DNA of 35,614 nucleotides from Xanthomonas bromi (GCF_900092025.1 NZ_FLTX01000016.1:1-35614); one strand, 5' to 3'. Counted from the stretch's first letter, positions 10,335 through 18,890 are shown. Notes: a model not told the origin generated them from the sequence alone. A program made the numbers and translations.

Positions 10335-10997
10335 ATGACAATCCTCGCCCGCCTGTTGCTGTCCTCTGCCCTGGCCGCAACCAGCCTCGCCGCTACCGCT
10401 GCGCCGGAGCGCTACGCGCTGGACCCGGTCCACACCCGTGTGCTGTTCGCGGTGGAACATGCCGGCTTTTCCAAGGCATTGGGCACCGTTTCCGGAAGTA
10501 GCGGCACATTGGTCTTCGACCCGGACGACTGGGCCGCCGCCAAGTTGGATGTCACCGTGCCGCTGCGCCGCGCCGACCTGGGCGATGCCAAGTGGAACCA
10601 GGCCACCCTGGCACGCAACCTACTCGACGCCGAGCGCTTTCCCGACGCGCATTTCGTCTCCACGCACGTGGAATCCAGCGGCGAAAACCACGCCAAGGTC
10701 ACCGGTAATCTGACCCTGCACGGGGTGACCCGCCCGGTGACCCTGGACGTCACCCTCAACGCGCTCAAGCGCCACCCGTTCCCGCCGTTCCGCCGCACCA
10801 CCGGTTTCTCCGCCACCGCCACGCTGAGCCGAGCAGAGTTCGGAATCGATGCCTGGAAGTCGATGATCGGCGACAGCGTGGAACTGCGCATCGAGGCCGA
10901 AGCCGTGCGCGAAGGTCGCGCCGGCGACGATACGCACGAGCCGCAAGCCGCACCCACCACGTCGGACACCGCCGCCAACCAGGAATCGGGAACATGA
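10335..10997 (+). CDS. YceI-family periplasmic protein (first copy)
   Basis: The protein has 220 residues with a signal peptide (MTILARLLLSSALAATSLAA) and mature sequence starting near PERYALDPVHTRV, the usual opening of YceI lipocalin-like proteins. Family features follow: GTVSGSSGTLVFDP, a charged strand, and LTLHGVTRPVTLDV. YceI barrels bind long polyisoprenoid-type lipids in the periplasm. The physiological role is unsettled, though links to isoprenoid quinones and stress have been proposed. The last 30 or so residues (from about EGRAGDDTHEPQ) form a polar, probably disordered tail that the second copy lacks. The stop overlaps the start of the cytochrome b561 gene (ATGA), implying coupled translation. 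TAGAAT at 10323-10328 lies only six bases before the ATG and no Shine-Dalgarno is visible, so the mRNA may be leaderless. Confidence 0.9.
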   Translation: MTILARLLLSSALAATSLAATAAPERYALDPVHTRVLFAVEHAGFSKALGTVSGSSGTLVFDPDDWAAAKLDVTVPLRRADLGDAKWNQATLARNLLDAERFPDAHFVSTHVESSGENHAKVTGNLTLHGVTRPVTLDVTLNALKRHPFPPFRRTTGFSATATLSRAEFGIDAWKSMIGDSVELRIEAEAVREGRAGDDTHEPQAAPTTSDTAANQESGT

Positions 10998-11557
10998 GCC
11001 TGAAGAACGTCGAACGCTGGGGCGGTGTGAGCCAGACGTTGCACTGGTTGATTGCGCTGTTGATTTTGGTGCTGGGCATCGTCGGCCTGACCATGGGCGA
11101 GCTACCCAAGACCCCGAAATACTTCTGGGTCTACACCGCGCACAAGTCGGTAGGGCTGACCGTCCTGGCCTTGGTCATCGTGCGGCTGTGCTGGCGCATT
11201 TACGCCGGCGCACCGCCACCGGTGGCCGGCACGCCGCGCTGGCAGGAACGCATCGCCGGGTTCACCCATTGGCTGTTGTACGCCATGATCTTCGCCATGC
11301 CGCTGTCGGGCTGGTTGTACGACTCCACCAGCGGCCTGCGGCCCTTCCGCTGGTTCGGCCTGTTCGATGTGCCCAAGCTCAGCCCGCCGGACGAACAACT
11401 GCGCGCTACCGCGCATTTCATCCACGAGTGGGGCTTCTGGTTGCTGATTGCCGTGGTGCTGGCGCATGCCGGCGCCGCGTTCTACCACCACCTGTTCCAG
11501 CGTGACGCCACCCTGCTGCGGATGTTGCCGCGTGGCTGGCTCTCCCCCAAACCATAA
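10994..11557 (+). CDS. Cytochrome b561 family membrane protein
   Basis: This 187-residue protein has four hydrophobic helices and the histidines expected of a di-heme bacterial cytochrome b561. H18 falls in QTLHWLIALL, and further His residues fall in YTAHKSVGLT, FTHWLLYAM and the last helix (VLAHAGAAFYHH). It should be an inner-membrane electron carrier that exchanges electrons with quinones. GGAA precedes the start at a suitable distance. It overlaps the upstream yceI by four bases and a second yceI begins ten bases downstream. This gene order suggests that the two periplasmic lipid-binding proteins and the cytochrome act together, perhaps in quinone redox or antioxidant defence (inference). 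Confidence 0.92.
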   Translation: MSLKNVERWGGVSQTLHWLIALLILVLGIVGLTMGELPKTPKYFWVYTAHKSVGLTVLALVIVRLCWRIYAGAPPPVAGTPRWQERIAGFTHWLLYAMIFAMPLSGWLYDSTSGLRPFRWFGLFDVPKLSPPDEQLRATAHFIHEWGFWLLIAVVLAHAGAAFYHHLFQRDATLLRMLPRGWLSPKP

Positions 11558-11566
11558 GGATTTCCC

Positions 11567-12136
11567 ATGTCGTCCAAGTTGTTTGCCTCTCCGCTGCTGG
11601 TTGCGGCCTCGCTGGTTGCCACGTTCGCCGCCGCGCCGGTGCTCGCCGCCGATTACGTGCAGGCGCCGGGTTCGAGCCTGGTGTTCGCCAGCAAATACGA
11701 CGGTGAAGTGTTCACCGGCAAGTTCCCCGGCTTCGACACCACGCTGAGCTTCGATCCGGCCAACCTGGCCGGCGCCAAGCTCGACGTGCGCATTCCGCTG
11801 GCCAGCGCGGTCAGCGGCAACAATGACCGCGATTCCACCCTGCAGGGCCCGGACTTCTTCAACGTCGCCAAGTTCGCCACTGCGCGCTACCGCGCCAACA
11901 AGTTCCGCGTCCTGGGCGGCAACCAGTACGCTGCCGACGGCACCCTGGAGCTGCGCGGGGTCAGCAAGCCGGTCACGCTGACCTTCACCTGGACGCCCGG
12001 CGCACAGCCGGTGCTGGCCGGCAAGGCAGTGGTGAAGCGGCTGGACTTCGGCGTGGGCGGCGGCGACTGGGCCGACACCAAGACCATTCCCAACGAAACC
12101 GCGATCAGCACCAAGGTCGTGTTGAAGGCGAAGTAA
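11567..12136 (+). CDS. YceI-family periplasmic protein (second copy)
   Basis: The protein has 189 residues with a signal peptide ending around VLAADYVQ. The mature part follows the YceI pattern: APGSSLVFASKYDGEVFTGKFPGFDTTLSFDP, then LDVRIPLAS, the strand ATARYRANKF, and LELRGVSKPVTLTFTW. At 189 residues it is close to the usual family size of about 190. A good ribosome-binding site (AAGGAT) sits eight bases before the ATG. It is the last gene of the operon and is followed within about 30 bases by a strong intrinsic terminator. Its sequence differs clearly from the first copy, so it is not a recent duplicate. Confidence 0.92.
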   Translation: MSSKLFASPLLVAASLVATFAAAPVLAADYVQAPGSSLVFASKYDGEVFTGKFPGFDTTLSFDPANLAGAKLDVRIPLASAVSGNNDRDSTLQGPDFFNVAKFATARYRANKFRVLGGNQYAADGTLELRGVSKPVTLTFTWTPGAQPVLAGKAVVKRLDFGVGGGDWADTKTIPNETAISTKVVLKAK

Positions 12137-12168
12137 CGCCACAGGCCGCAACCGGACGCGGCCACTGA

Positions 12169-12203
12169 GCGACGGACTACCTCGTCGGGTCCGTCGCTTT
12201 TTT
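12169..12203 (+). terminator. Intrinsic terminator of the yceI-cytochrome b561-yceI operon
   Basis: A perfect 9-bp stem (GCGACGGAC at 12169-12177 with GTCCGTCGC at 12189-12197) and an 11-base loop are followed by TTTTTT at 12198-12203. The next gene on this strand starts about 460 bases on, so this closes the three-gene operon. Confidence 0.93.
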
Positions 12204-12336
12204 ATGCCCGCGCGTCCAGTGCCACGCCAGCGCGCCGCGAGAGCCACTCAGAAACGCCGCCAATACGCACACTGGACCAATCGCGCCGCTGCACTACCGA
12301 TTGCGCTTGCGGCGCTTGGCAGGCTGCGATTGCCTC

Positions 12337-12573
12337 TCAGCTCTCTACGGCATCCAGCCATGCGCGGACGCAAGTACGATCGAACGGCCAATCCAGCTCG
12401 CGTCCCAGCGCATCGCGCAGCACCGGCACACGCTCGCCGTAGGCGGCCTCGAGCGCTGCATCCTCGTCGATAAAAACGCTCTCGAAATCGCCCGCGCGCG
12501 TCTGCGCCAGCACTTCCACGGCCTGGTCGCACAGGTGGCAATCGTCGCGCTGATACAGGGTCAGGGGGGGCAT
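12337..12573 (-). CDS. Glutaredoxin-like small protein (DUF836 type)
   Basis: This encodes 78 residues from the ATG at 12573, starting [18 protein letters not shown]. An alternative ATG at 12588 would add five residues. The thioredoxin-fold start (beta strand TLYQRDDC) with a CHLC active-site motif, the later SVFIDED strand and a cis-Pro-like VPVLRD segment match the short glutaredoxin-like DUF836 family. It probably acts as a cytoplasmic thiol-disulfide protein, but its partners are unknown. It ends in the unannotated stretch after the operon terminator and is divergent from sdaA, from which it is separated by about 90 bases. Confidence 0.8.
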   Translation of the reverse strand: MPPLTLYQRDDCHLCDQAVEVLAQTRAGDFESVFIDEDAALEAAYGERVPVLRDALGRELDWPFDRTCVRAWLDAVES

Positions 12574-12623
12574 CCAGTGCGCTCTCATGCTGCGCTGCAG
12601 CCGTGCCGCAATCGCCGAACGAC

Positions 12624-12629
12624 TAGAAT
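12624..12629 (+). promoter_or_regulatory. Possible -10 element of sdaA
   Basis: TAGAAT lies 31 bases before the sdaA ATG and would give a leader of about 25 bases. No good -35 was found at 16-18 bases upstream, so this is tentative. Confidence 0.35.
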
Positions 12630-12660
12630 AGCCGCCTTTACGCTCACCTCCTCGGCACGC

Positions 12661-14043
12661 ATGGCTGTCAGCACGTTCGACCTGTTCAAGATCGGTATCG
12701 GTCCGAGTTCTTCTCACACCGTGGGGCCGATGCGCGCTGCCGAGCGCTTCGTACACCGCTGGCTGCTCGACGCCGGGCGCCTGCAAGACGTCGTGCGTAT
12801 CCGCGCCGAAGTGTTCGGCTCGCTCGCCCTGACCGGCCGCGGCCATGGTACCGACAAGGCGGTGCTGCTGGGGCTGGAAGGCCACCGCCCGAACCTGATC
12901 GACCCCGACATCATTCCCGCCACGCTGGAGCGCATCCGCGCCAGCAAGCGCATCACCCTGATGGGCCAGCACACCATCGCCTTCGAGGAAAAGCGCGACC
13001 TGCCGATGAACAAGCGGCAGAAACTGCCGTACCACACCAACGGCATGCGCTTTACCGCCTACGACGCCGACGATGCGGTCATCGCCACGCGCGATTACTA
13101 CTCGGTGGGCGGTGGCTTCGTGGTCAACCAGGACGACGCTGCCGACGATCGCATCGTGGCCGACGAAACGCCGCTGCCCTACCCGTTCCTCAGTGGCGAC
13201 GAACTGCTTGCGCAGTGCGCACGTAGCGGCTTGAGCATCGCGGCGCTGATGTTCGAAAACGAAAAGAGCTGGCGTAGCGAGGACGAGATCCGCGATGGCC
13301 TGCGCGCACTATGGGCGGCAATGCAGTCCTGCGTGGAGCGCGGCATCCGCCAGGAAGGCACGCTACCCGGTGGCTTGAATGTGTCGCGGCGTGCCCCGGC
13401 CTTGTACCGCGAGCTGTCCTCCAAGCCGGAAGCAGCCATGCGCGACCCGCTGACCACGCTGGACTGGGTCAACTTGTACGCACTGGCAGTCAACGAAGAA
13501 AATGCCGCCGGCGGCCGCGTGGTCACCGCGCCGACCAACGGCGCAGCCGGGATCATTCCGGCGGTGCTGCATTATTTCGACCGTTTCTGCGTGGGTGCCT
13601 CCGAGCAACGCATCTTCGATTTCCTGCTTACCGCAGCGGCCATCGGCATTCTCTACAAGGAGAACGCCTCGATCTCCGGTGCCGAAGTCGGCTGCCAGGG
13701 CGAAGTGGGCGTGGCCTGTTCGATGGCCGCCGGCGGCTTGGTCGCCGCGCTCGGCGGCAATCCGGGACAAATCGAAAACGCCGCGGAAATCGGCATGGAA
13801 CACAACCTGGGCCTGACCTGCGACCCGATCGGCGGCTTGGTGCAAATCCCATGCATCGAACGCAACGCCATGGGTGCAGTGAAAGCCATCAACGCCAGCC
13901 GCATGGCCATGCGCGGCGACGGCAAGCACAAGGTGTCGCTGGACAAGGTCATCAAGACCATGCGCGACACTGGCCGCGACATGCAGGACAAGTACAAGGA
14001 AACCAGCCGCGGCGGCCTGGCGGTGAACGTCATCGAGTGCTGA
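12661..14043 (+). CDS. sdaA: L-serine ammonia-lyase, iron-sulfur dependent, single chain
   Basis: The 460-residue protein deaminates L-serine to pyruvate and ammonia in the cytoplasm. The N-terminal SDH_beta part opens with [19 protein letters not shown]. The C-terminal SDH_alpha part holds [30 protein letters not shown] and [19 protein letters not shown]. The cysteines in GCQGE and in LTC...IPC are the expected ligands of the catalytic 4Fe-4S cluster. The frame stays open upstream of 12661, but the family starts at [12 protein letters not shown], so I place the start there. The Shine-Dalgarno is poor. The length matches the usual 455-460 residues. Confidence 0.96.
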   Translation: MAVSTFDLFKIGIGPSSSHTVGPMRAAERFVHRWLLDAGRLQDVVRIRAEVFGSLALTGRGHGTDKAVLLGLEGHRPNLIDPDIIPATLERIRASKRITLMGQHTIAFEEKRDLPMNKRQKLPYHTNGMRFTAYDADDAVIATRDYYSVGGGFVVNQDDAADDRIVADETPLPYPFLSGDELLAQCARSGLSIAALMFENEKSWRSEDEIRDGLRALWAAMQSCVERGIRQEGTLPGGLNVSRRAPALYRELSSKPEAAMRDPLTTLDWVNLYALAVNEENAAGGRVVTAPTNGAAGIIPAVLHYFDRFCVGASEQRIFDFLLTAAAIGILYKENASISGAEVGCQGEVGVACSMAAGGLVAALGGNPGQIENAAEIGMEHNLGLTCDPIGGLVQIPCIERNAMGAVKAINASRMAMRGDGKHKVSLDKVIKTMRDTGRDMQDKYKETSRGGLAVNVIEC

Positions 14044-14156
14044 TCCGGGCGCGGTCCTGAGCCGCGCCATGCATCTCCACCGAGCGCGCCAACACTGTAC
14101 GTCCCCACGACATTCCCCCGTGTACCGTCTGATGCCCGATTCCGACGGAGATCGCG

Positions 14157-15149
14157 ATGCGACAGCTTGTCTGCACTCTCGCCCTTGCCTGTGGGCCATT
14201 GATGGCGCAGGACACCCGCTATGGCCCGCGCCTGGAAGGCTTCGATTACCCCTATCCGGTGAAGACCTACGCCTTCACCTCGCAACAGCAGCCGCTGGAA
14301 ATGGCCTATCTGGATGTCGCGCCCACCGGCAAGCCCAACGGGCGCACCGCAGTGCTGCTACATGGCAAGAATTTTTGCGCCGCCACCTGGGAATCCGGCA
14401 TCGCGGCCTTGAGCAAGGCCGGCTATCGCGTGATCGCGCCGGATCAGGTGGGCTTTTGCAAATCCAGCAAGCCCGCGGCCTATCAATTTTCGTTCGCCCA
14501 GCTAGCCGACAACACGCATGCGCTGCTCAAAAATTTAGGTGTCGAACGCGCGGTCGTGGTCGGCCATTCGATGGGCGGCATGCTCGCGATCCGCTATGCA
14601 TTGATGTATCCACAGGCCACCGAACACCTCGCATTGGTGGACCCGATCGGACTGGAAGACTGGAAGGCCGAAGGCATCCCCTGGCGCAGCGTGGATGCGT
14701 GGTACGACAACGAGCTGAAGATCAGTTTCGAGCGGATCAAGAAGTATCAGATGGACGTGTACTACGCCGGTCAATGGACGCCCGACTTCGAACGCTGGGC
14801 GCGCATGCAGGCCGGCATGTCGCTGGGCCCCGGCAAGCAGGCGGTGGCCTGGAATCAGGCGCTGACCTACGACATGGTGTTCAACCAACCGGTGGTGTAC
14901 GAACTGCCCAAGCTCACGGTACCAACCACCCTGTTTATCGGCCTCAAGGACCGCACCGCGATCGGCAAAGACACAGCCCCTCCGGAGGTCAAGGCACGCG
15001 TCGGCGACTATCCCACGCTTGGCAAGCGCGCGGCTGCGGCAATTCCGGACGCAACGCTGGTCGAATTCGCCGACCTCGGGCATTCGCCGCAGGTGCAGGA
15101 CCCCAAGCGTTTCAATGCGGCCTTGTTGAAGGCGATTGCGCAGCAGTAG
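14157..15149 (+). CDS. Exported alpha/beta hydrolase
   Basis: The 330-residue protein has a short signal peptide (MRQLVCTLALACGPLMAQ) after a good GGAG ribosome-binding site. The fold is visible: the strand and oxyanion region TAVLLHGKNF (about 65-73), the APDQVGFCKS loop, the nucleophile elbow VVGHSMGG with Ser-138, an acid candidate in FIGLKDRTAIG, and the catalytic His in DLGHSPQ near residue 309. It should be a periplasmic or secreted esterase or hydrolase of unknown substrate. Transcription is probably separate from sdaA, because 113 bases with a 7-bp GC-rich hairpin (near 14048-14068) lie between them. It converges with the hom gene. Confidence 0.88.
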   Translation: MRQLVCTLALACGPLMAQDTRYGPRLEGFDYPYPVKTYAFTSQQQPLEMAYLDVAPTGKPNGRTAVLLHGKNFCAATWESGIAALSKAGYRVIAPDQVGFCKSSKPAAYQFSFAQLADNTHALLKNLGVERAVVVGHSMGGMLAIRYALMYPQATEHLALVDPIGLEDWKAEGIPWRSVDAWYDNELKISFERIKKYQMDVYYAGQWTPDFERWARMQAGMSLGPGKQAVAWNQALTYDMVFNQPVVYELPKLTVPTTLFIGLKDRTAIGKDTAPPEVKARVGDYPTLGKRAAAAIPDATLVEFADLGHSPQVQDPKRFNAALLKAIAQQ

Positions 15150-15485
15150 CACGTCATGCAGTGTTGAAGCGTCATGGTGTGTTGGTCAGCCGCATCCTGC
15201 ACAAAAGGGTGCGGCTCGACATTGCGGTGCTTGGCTGCCGTCAGATGACGCGCCGAGCAACAGCACGCAGATCGGACGAGCAAGCGTTCTGCGGCGATCA
15301 AGATAACCGCTCAACATAAAGTAGATCGCCAGACGCAGCATTGACAAATCACCCACTGCCCCTAAGTGTCGGTGGCAAGGCACTTTCACCCAGTGCTAGT
15401 GCGCAACATGAGTTCGGCCACCAATCGCCTGTCCAAGCGACGAGCGCGACTGCCTGAACGGCGCAGCCGCTGATCTTTCAGCGCA
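15150..15485. other. Intergenic region between convergent genes
   Basis: This 336-base stretch separates the exported hydrolase (plus) from hom (minus). It holds an 8-bp hairpin at 15189-15215 (GCCGCATC with GGTGCGGC, one T-G wobble) and a 6-bp hairpin at 15468-15483 (CGCTGA, loop, TCAGCG), which lies just past the hom stop. Neither has a T-run, so they are at best weak or Rho-assisted terminators. TTGACA occurs at 15341 without a convincing -10. I see no supported gene in it. Confidence 0.45.
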
Positions 15486-16574
15486 TTACCCGGCCACGAT
15501 CCGCATCACATCATCCAGCAGCGCCGCCGCAGTCACTTCGGCACCGGCGCCCGGCCCCTGGATCAACAACGGCTGTGCGCGATATCGGTCGCTGCTGATC
15601 GCCACCCGATTGTCGGTACCGGCACCGCCGGCCAACGGATGATCCAAGGCCAACTCGCGCAAGCCCACGCTTGCACCATACGCATCCACACGACCCACGA
15701 ACCGCAGGCAACGCCCAGCCGTACGCGCCTGTTGCCAGCGCGCACCCACGACTGCATCCAGTGCATCCAGGTGGCTTTCCAACTCGACAAACGGCAGCGT
15801 GACGATGGCGGCCGGCACCAGCGATTCCACGTGCACCTGCTCGGCCTCCAGCTGCCAGCCCGCAGCGCGCGCCAGGATCAGCAACTTGCGCCGCACATCC
15901 TCGCCGGACAGATCGATGCGCGGATCCGGCTCGGTGTAGCCGGCTGCCATCGCTTCGCGCACGCAATCGGAAAACGCGCCATTGCCGTCGTAACGATGAA
16001 ACAACCATGCCAGCGATCCCGACAACACGCCTTCGATCGAATGGATGTGGTCGCCGCCGGCCACCAATGCGCGCACGCTGCTCAACACCGGCAATCCCGC
16101 GCCCACGGTGGCGCTGTCGCCATAATGCGCGCCGCTGGCATGGCGCGCTGCGAGCAGGGCCTGCGCACGCGACAACGCGCTGCCCTGGGCCAGCTTGTTG
16201 GCGGTGACGACATGCACACCGCGCAGCAACCATTCGACATGCCAATCGGCGACGACGTCGCTGGCGGTGGCGTCTACCACGACATCGCCGGTACGCAGTG
16301 CAGCGGTTTCTGCCCACGGTTGCAAGACCGCTTGCCCGCGCGGCGCGGCATTGGCCTGCAGCAATGCCTGCTCTGCGCTCACGCCACAGTCCTGCGCGAT
16401 GCGCGAATTGGCCAGCCAATCGAAGCGCGGCAAGCGCAGTTGGCGCTGCTGCAGCGCGGTGTAGCGCGTCACGAAAGCGCGTCCCACGGTGCCGGTGCCC
16501 AGCAAGGCCAGCCGCGGCGTCGGCGTCACCGCAGCGACCGGAGCACGGCGCGACACAGGCAGCACAGTGCTCAC
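15486..16574 (-). CDS. Homoserine dehydrogenase, short form without ACT domain
   Basis: This encodes 362 residues from a GTG at 16574 whose last two bases open the metB stop (GTGA overlap). It reduces aspartate semialdehyde to homoserine using NAD(P)H. The Rossmann nucleotide-binding loop LALLGTGTVGRAF is at about residues 23-35. The catalytic domain shows DVVVDATASDVVADWH, ANKLAQG and a GVLSGSLAWLF segment, followed by YTEPDPRIDLSGEDVRRKLLILAR with the expected Asp and Lys residues. It ends without the C-terminal ACT domain found in many homoserine dehydrogenases, so feedback control may rest on the operon riboswitch (inference). It is the last gene of the metX-metB-hom operon. Confidence 0.94.
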   Translation of the reverse strand: MSTVLPVSRRAPVAAVTPTPRLALLGTGTVGRAFVTRYTALQQRQLRLPRFDWLANSRIAQDCGVSAEQALLQANAAPRGQAVLQPWAETAALRTGDVVVDATASDVVADWHVEWLLRGVHVVTANKLAQGSALSRAQALLAARHASGAHYGDSATVGAGLPVLSSVRALVAGGDHIHSIEGVLSGSLAWLFHRYDGNGAFSDCVREAMAAGYTEPDPRIDLSGEDVRRKLLILARAAGWQLEAEQVHVESLVPAAIVTLPFVELESHLDALDAVVGARWQQARTAGRCLRFVGRVDAYGASVGLRELALDHPLAGGAGTDNRVAISSDRYRAQPLLIQGPGAGAEVTAAALLDDVMRIVAG

Positions 16575-17788
16575 GCGTCGACCTGTTTGCGGTTGGCGGC
16601 GGTCAAGGTCGCTTCTGCGCGGGCCAGACCGGCGCGCAGATCGATCAGCAGATCTTCGGCAGATTCGATCCCGATCGACAACCGCAGCAACCCATCGGAA
16701 ATGCCGGCCGCCGCACGCGCTTCGGCGGTCATCGCCGCATGCGTCATCGAGGCCGGGTGGGCGATCAGGCTTTCCACGCCACCCAGCGACTCGGCCAGGG
16801 TGAAGTAGCGCAGGCCATCGACGAACGCGCACACGGCCGCTTCGCCACCGTCCAACTCGAAACTCATCATCGCGCCCAAACCCTTCTGCTGGCGCGCCGC
16901 CAGGGCATGGCCCGGATGCGCCGCCAGACCGGGGAAATACACCTGGTTCACCGCCGCATGCCCATCCAGCAGCGCAGCGATCGCATCGGCGTTTTCCTGA
17001 TGCACGCGCAGACGCGCGTCAAGCGTGCGCAGACCGCGCAAGGTGAGGAAGGCATCGAACGGCGAGCCGGTCAGACCCAGCGCGTTGGCCCACCACACCA
17101 ACTGCTGGTGCAGCTCAGCATCGCGCGCCACCACGGCGCCGCCCACCACATCGCTATGACCGTTGATGTACTTGGTGGTGGAATGCAGCACCAGGTCGGC
17201 GCCGAAGTCCAGCGGCTTCTGCAGCGCCGGCGACAGGAAGGTGTTGTCGACCACGGTCAACGCGCCCACCTTCTTCGCCGCTTCGATGACGAAGCGCAGG
17301 TCGGTGATGCGCAGTAGCGGGTTGGACGGGGTTTCGATCAGCACCAGCTTGGGCGACTGCGCCAATGCATCGGCCAGCGAGCGCGGGTCGGTGAGGTCGG
17401 CGGTAATCAGCGCGAAATGCCCTTTCTTGGCCAATGCATTGAACAGCCGCCAGCTGCCGCCGTAGGCATCGTGCGGCACCACCAGCGTATCGCCTGGCTG
17501 CAGCACGGCATTGAGCACCAGGTTGATCGCGCCCATGCCGGTGGAGGTGATGACGCCGCCTGCGCCGCCTTCCAGTTCGGCCAACGCTTCGCCAAGCAGA
17601 TCGCGGGTGGGATTGCCGCTGCGGGTGTAGTCGTACTGACGCTTGTTGCCGAACCCATCGAACGAAAAATTCGAAGACAGCACGATCGGCGGGGTCACCG
17701 CTCCATAGGCGGTATCGCGGTCGATACCGGCACGCACGGCGGCAGTGGCAGCAGTACAGGGGGCGTCGGTGGGGTCACGAAAGCTCAT
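16571..17788 (-). CDS. metB: Cystathionine gamma-synthase / PLP-dependent trans-sulfuration enzyme
   Basis: The 405-residue protein belongs to the Cys/Met metabolism PLP family. Visible signatures are YDYTRSGNPTRD (cofactor phosphate and substrate contacts), TSTGMGAINLVL, IETPSNPLLRITD, VVDNTFLSPALQKP and the PLP lysine in LHSTTKYINGHSD (Lys-206). Late in the chain SLGGVESLIAHPASMTHA is typical of the family. Lying between metX and hom, it most likely condenses an O-acylhomoserine with cysteine to give cystathionine. Sequence alone does not exclude gamma-lyase activity, which related Xanthomonas enzymes can show. Its ATG overlaps the metX stop by four bases (ATGA) and its stop overlaps the hom GTG. 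Confidence 0.93.
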   Translation of the reverse strand: MSFRDPTDAPCTAATAAVRAGIDRDTAYGAVTPPIVLSSNFSFDGFGNKRQYDYTRSGNPTRDLLGEALAELEGGAGGVITSTGMGAINLVLNAVLQPGDTLVVPHDAYGGSWRLFNALAKKGHFALITADLTDPRSLADALAQSPKLVLIETPSNPLLRITDLRFVIEAAKKVGALTVVDNTFLSPALQKPLDFGADLVLHSTTKYINGHSDVVGGAVVARDAELHQQLVWWANALGLTGSPFDAFLTLRGLRTLDARLRVHQENADAIAALLDGHAAVNQVYFPGLAAHPGHALAARQQKGLGAMMSFELDGGEAAVCAFVDGLRYFTLAESLGGVESLIAHPASMTHAAMTAEARAAAGISDGLLRLSIGIESAEDLLIDLRAGLARAEATLTAANRKQVDA

Positions 17789-18816
17789 ACGGTTTCTCCG
17801 GTGATGCGAAGGGCAGTCGTCAGGATCGCGTCGATGCGATCGATTTCTTTCAGGAAGGCGTCGTGGCCGTACGGCGAACGCAAGACACGCAGGCTGCCGC
17901 GCGGTCCCAAGCCTTCGACCAGGCTGACCATGTCGGCCAGCGGCACCAGGCGGTCGCCTTCCACCGCCACCACGACGGTGGGCACGCGCACCTGCGCCGG
18001 GTCGATGCGATGCAGGTCGATAGATTCGGACAGGCGCAAGTACGCGGTGACCGGCGTGCGCGCCACGTATTGCGCACCGGCGGCGTCCAGATAGTCTTCG
18101 GCGGCCACGCGCACGCGGCCATTGATCACTTCCGGCGGCGCATCGAAGCGCTCGCTGAATTCTTCCGGCGTGCGGTAGCTGAGCATGGCGAACTGTCGTG
18201 CCAGCGCCAGGCCGTGATGTTCCGCGCACTGCAGTTGGCCCAGCGCCACTGCGCGGCGCTGCAAAGCACGCCAGGCCGCGGCATACGGGTGCGCGCGGTG
18301 CGCGCCACTCACCGCAACCAAGGTGCCCACACGGGCCGCATGGCGGATGGCGAACTGCAAGCCTACCAGGGCACCGTAGGAGTAGCCGACAAAACCATGC
18401 AAACGTCCGATGCCCAGCGCGTCCAGCAAGGCGGCAATCACATCGGCCTGGTCGGCGGTATCGATCGGCGCATCCAGGTCGCCATCGGCGCCGAGAAAAT
18501 CGAATGCCAACAGACGCCGCGCAGCAGGATCCAGCGCGCGGCCGCTGCCGACCAGCCCATCCACCCAGCCCTTCTCGGGAAACACCGCACTGGCGGCCAG
18601 ATGGCGATGCGCGGAGATGCCGCCTGCCACCAACACCACCGGCGCATTGGCCGCGCCGATCAGTTCATAGCGCAGTCGCAACTCGCGCATGCCGGCATGG
18701 CGCATCGGCAACGACACGGCGATGTCGCCGCGCAACGCGATCACGCCGTCGAAGTCGGCGGCAGGAAGGTCTAGGTCATCAAGTGTCGTTGGCGATGCTG
18801 TAGTCACGAGGCTCAT
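17785..18816 (-). CDS. metX: MetX-family homoserine (or serine) O-acyltransferase
   Basis: This 343-residue alpha/beta-hydrolase-fold acyltransferase starts at the ATG at 18816, because upstream in-frame sequence is riboswitch. The fold is shown by PVVLVAGGISAHRH, DFLGADGDL, the nucleophile elbow FVGYSYGALVGLQFA (Ser-146), the acid in VEGDRLVPLADM and the His in SPYGHDAFLKE. Classical homoserine acetyltransferases have GGSMGG at the elbow, so this is a divergent member. MetX relatives in this bacterial group have been reported with succinyl donors and even with serine as acceptor, so substrate and donor are open. The next genes (metB, hom) favour homoserine. GGA lies about eight bases before the start. 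Expression should be repressed by S-adenosylmethionine through the leader riboswitch. Confidence 0.88.
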   Translation of the reverse strand: MSLVTTASPTTLDDLDLPAADFDGVIALRGDIAVSLPMRHAGMRELRLRYELIGAANAPVVLVAGGISAHRHLAASAVFPEKGWVDGLVGSGRALDPAARRLLAFDFLGADGDLDAPIDTADQADVIAALLDALGIGRLHGFVGYSYGALVGLQFAIRHAARVGTLVAVSGAHRAHPYAAAWRALQRRAVALGQLQCAEHHGLALARQFAMLSYRTPEEFSERFDAPPEVINGRVRVAAEDYLDAAGAQYVARTPVTAYLRLSESIDLHRIDPAQVRVPTVVVAVEGDRLVPLADMVSLVEGLGPRGSLRVLRSPYGHDAFLKEIDRIDAILTTALRITGETV

Positions 18817-18890
18817 GGCGATATCCGGGGTGGATCGGCCATCGAGCTTCGCGGAGCTCGCGTTCGACGTGCGGAAGGCACGATTCGAAC
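18817..18890 (-). promoter_or_regulatory. Probable riboswitch expression platform, metX ribosome-binding region
   Basis: Just after the aptamer the minus strand can fold two hairpins: GTTCGA/TCGAAC with an inner CGTGC/GCACG stem, then CGAGCT/AGCTCG. Close to the ATG, GATCC can pair with GGAT, which is the only Shine-Dalgarno-like sequence. No T-run follows any hairpin, so translational control or Rho-dependent termination is more likely than an intrinsic terminator (inference). Confidence 0.5.

Noticed and set aside
11102..12247. A 381-codon minus-strand open frame opposite the cytochrome b561 and second yceI genes
   Set aside because: It is antisense to two well-supported genes, has a low-complexity Gly/Arg/Gln-rich translation and crosses the operon terminator.
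13363..14199. A 278-codon minus-strand frame opposite sdaA
   Set aside because: It is antisense to the iron-sulfur domain of sdaA, with no family features; a shadow frame.
15186..15389. A 67-codon minus-strand frame in the hom/hydrolase intergenic region
   Set aside because: It has no ribosome-binding site, no recognisable motif and a Cys-rich tail; it could be a gene remnant but I cannot support it.
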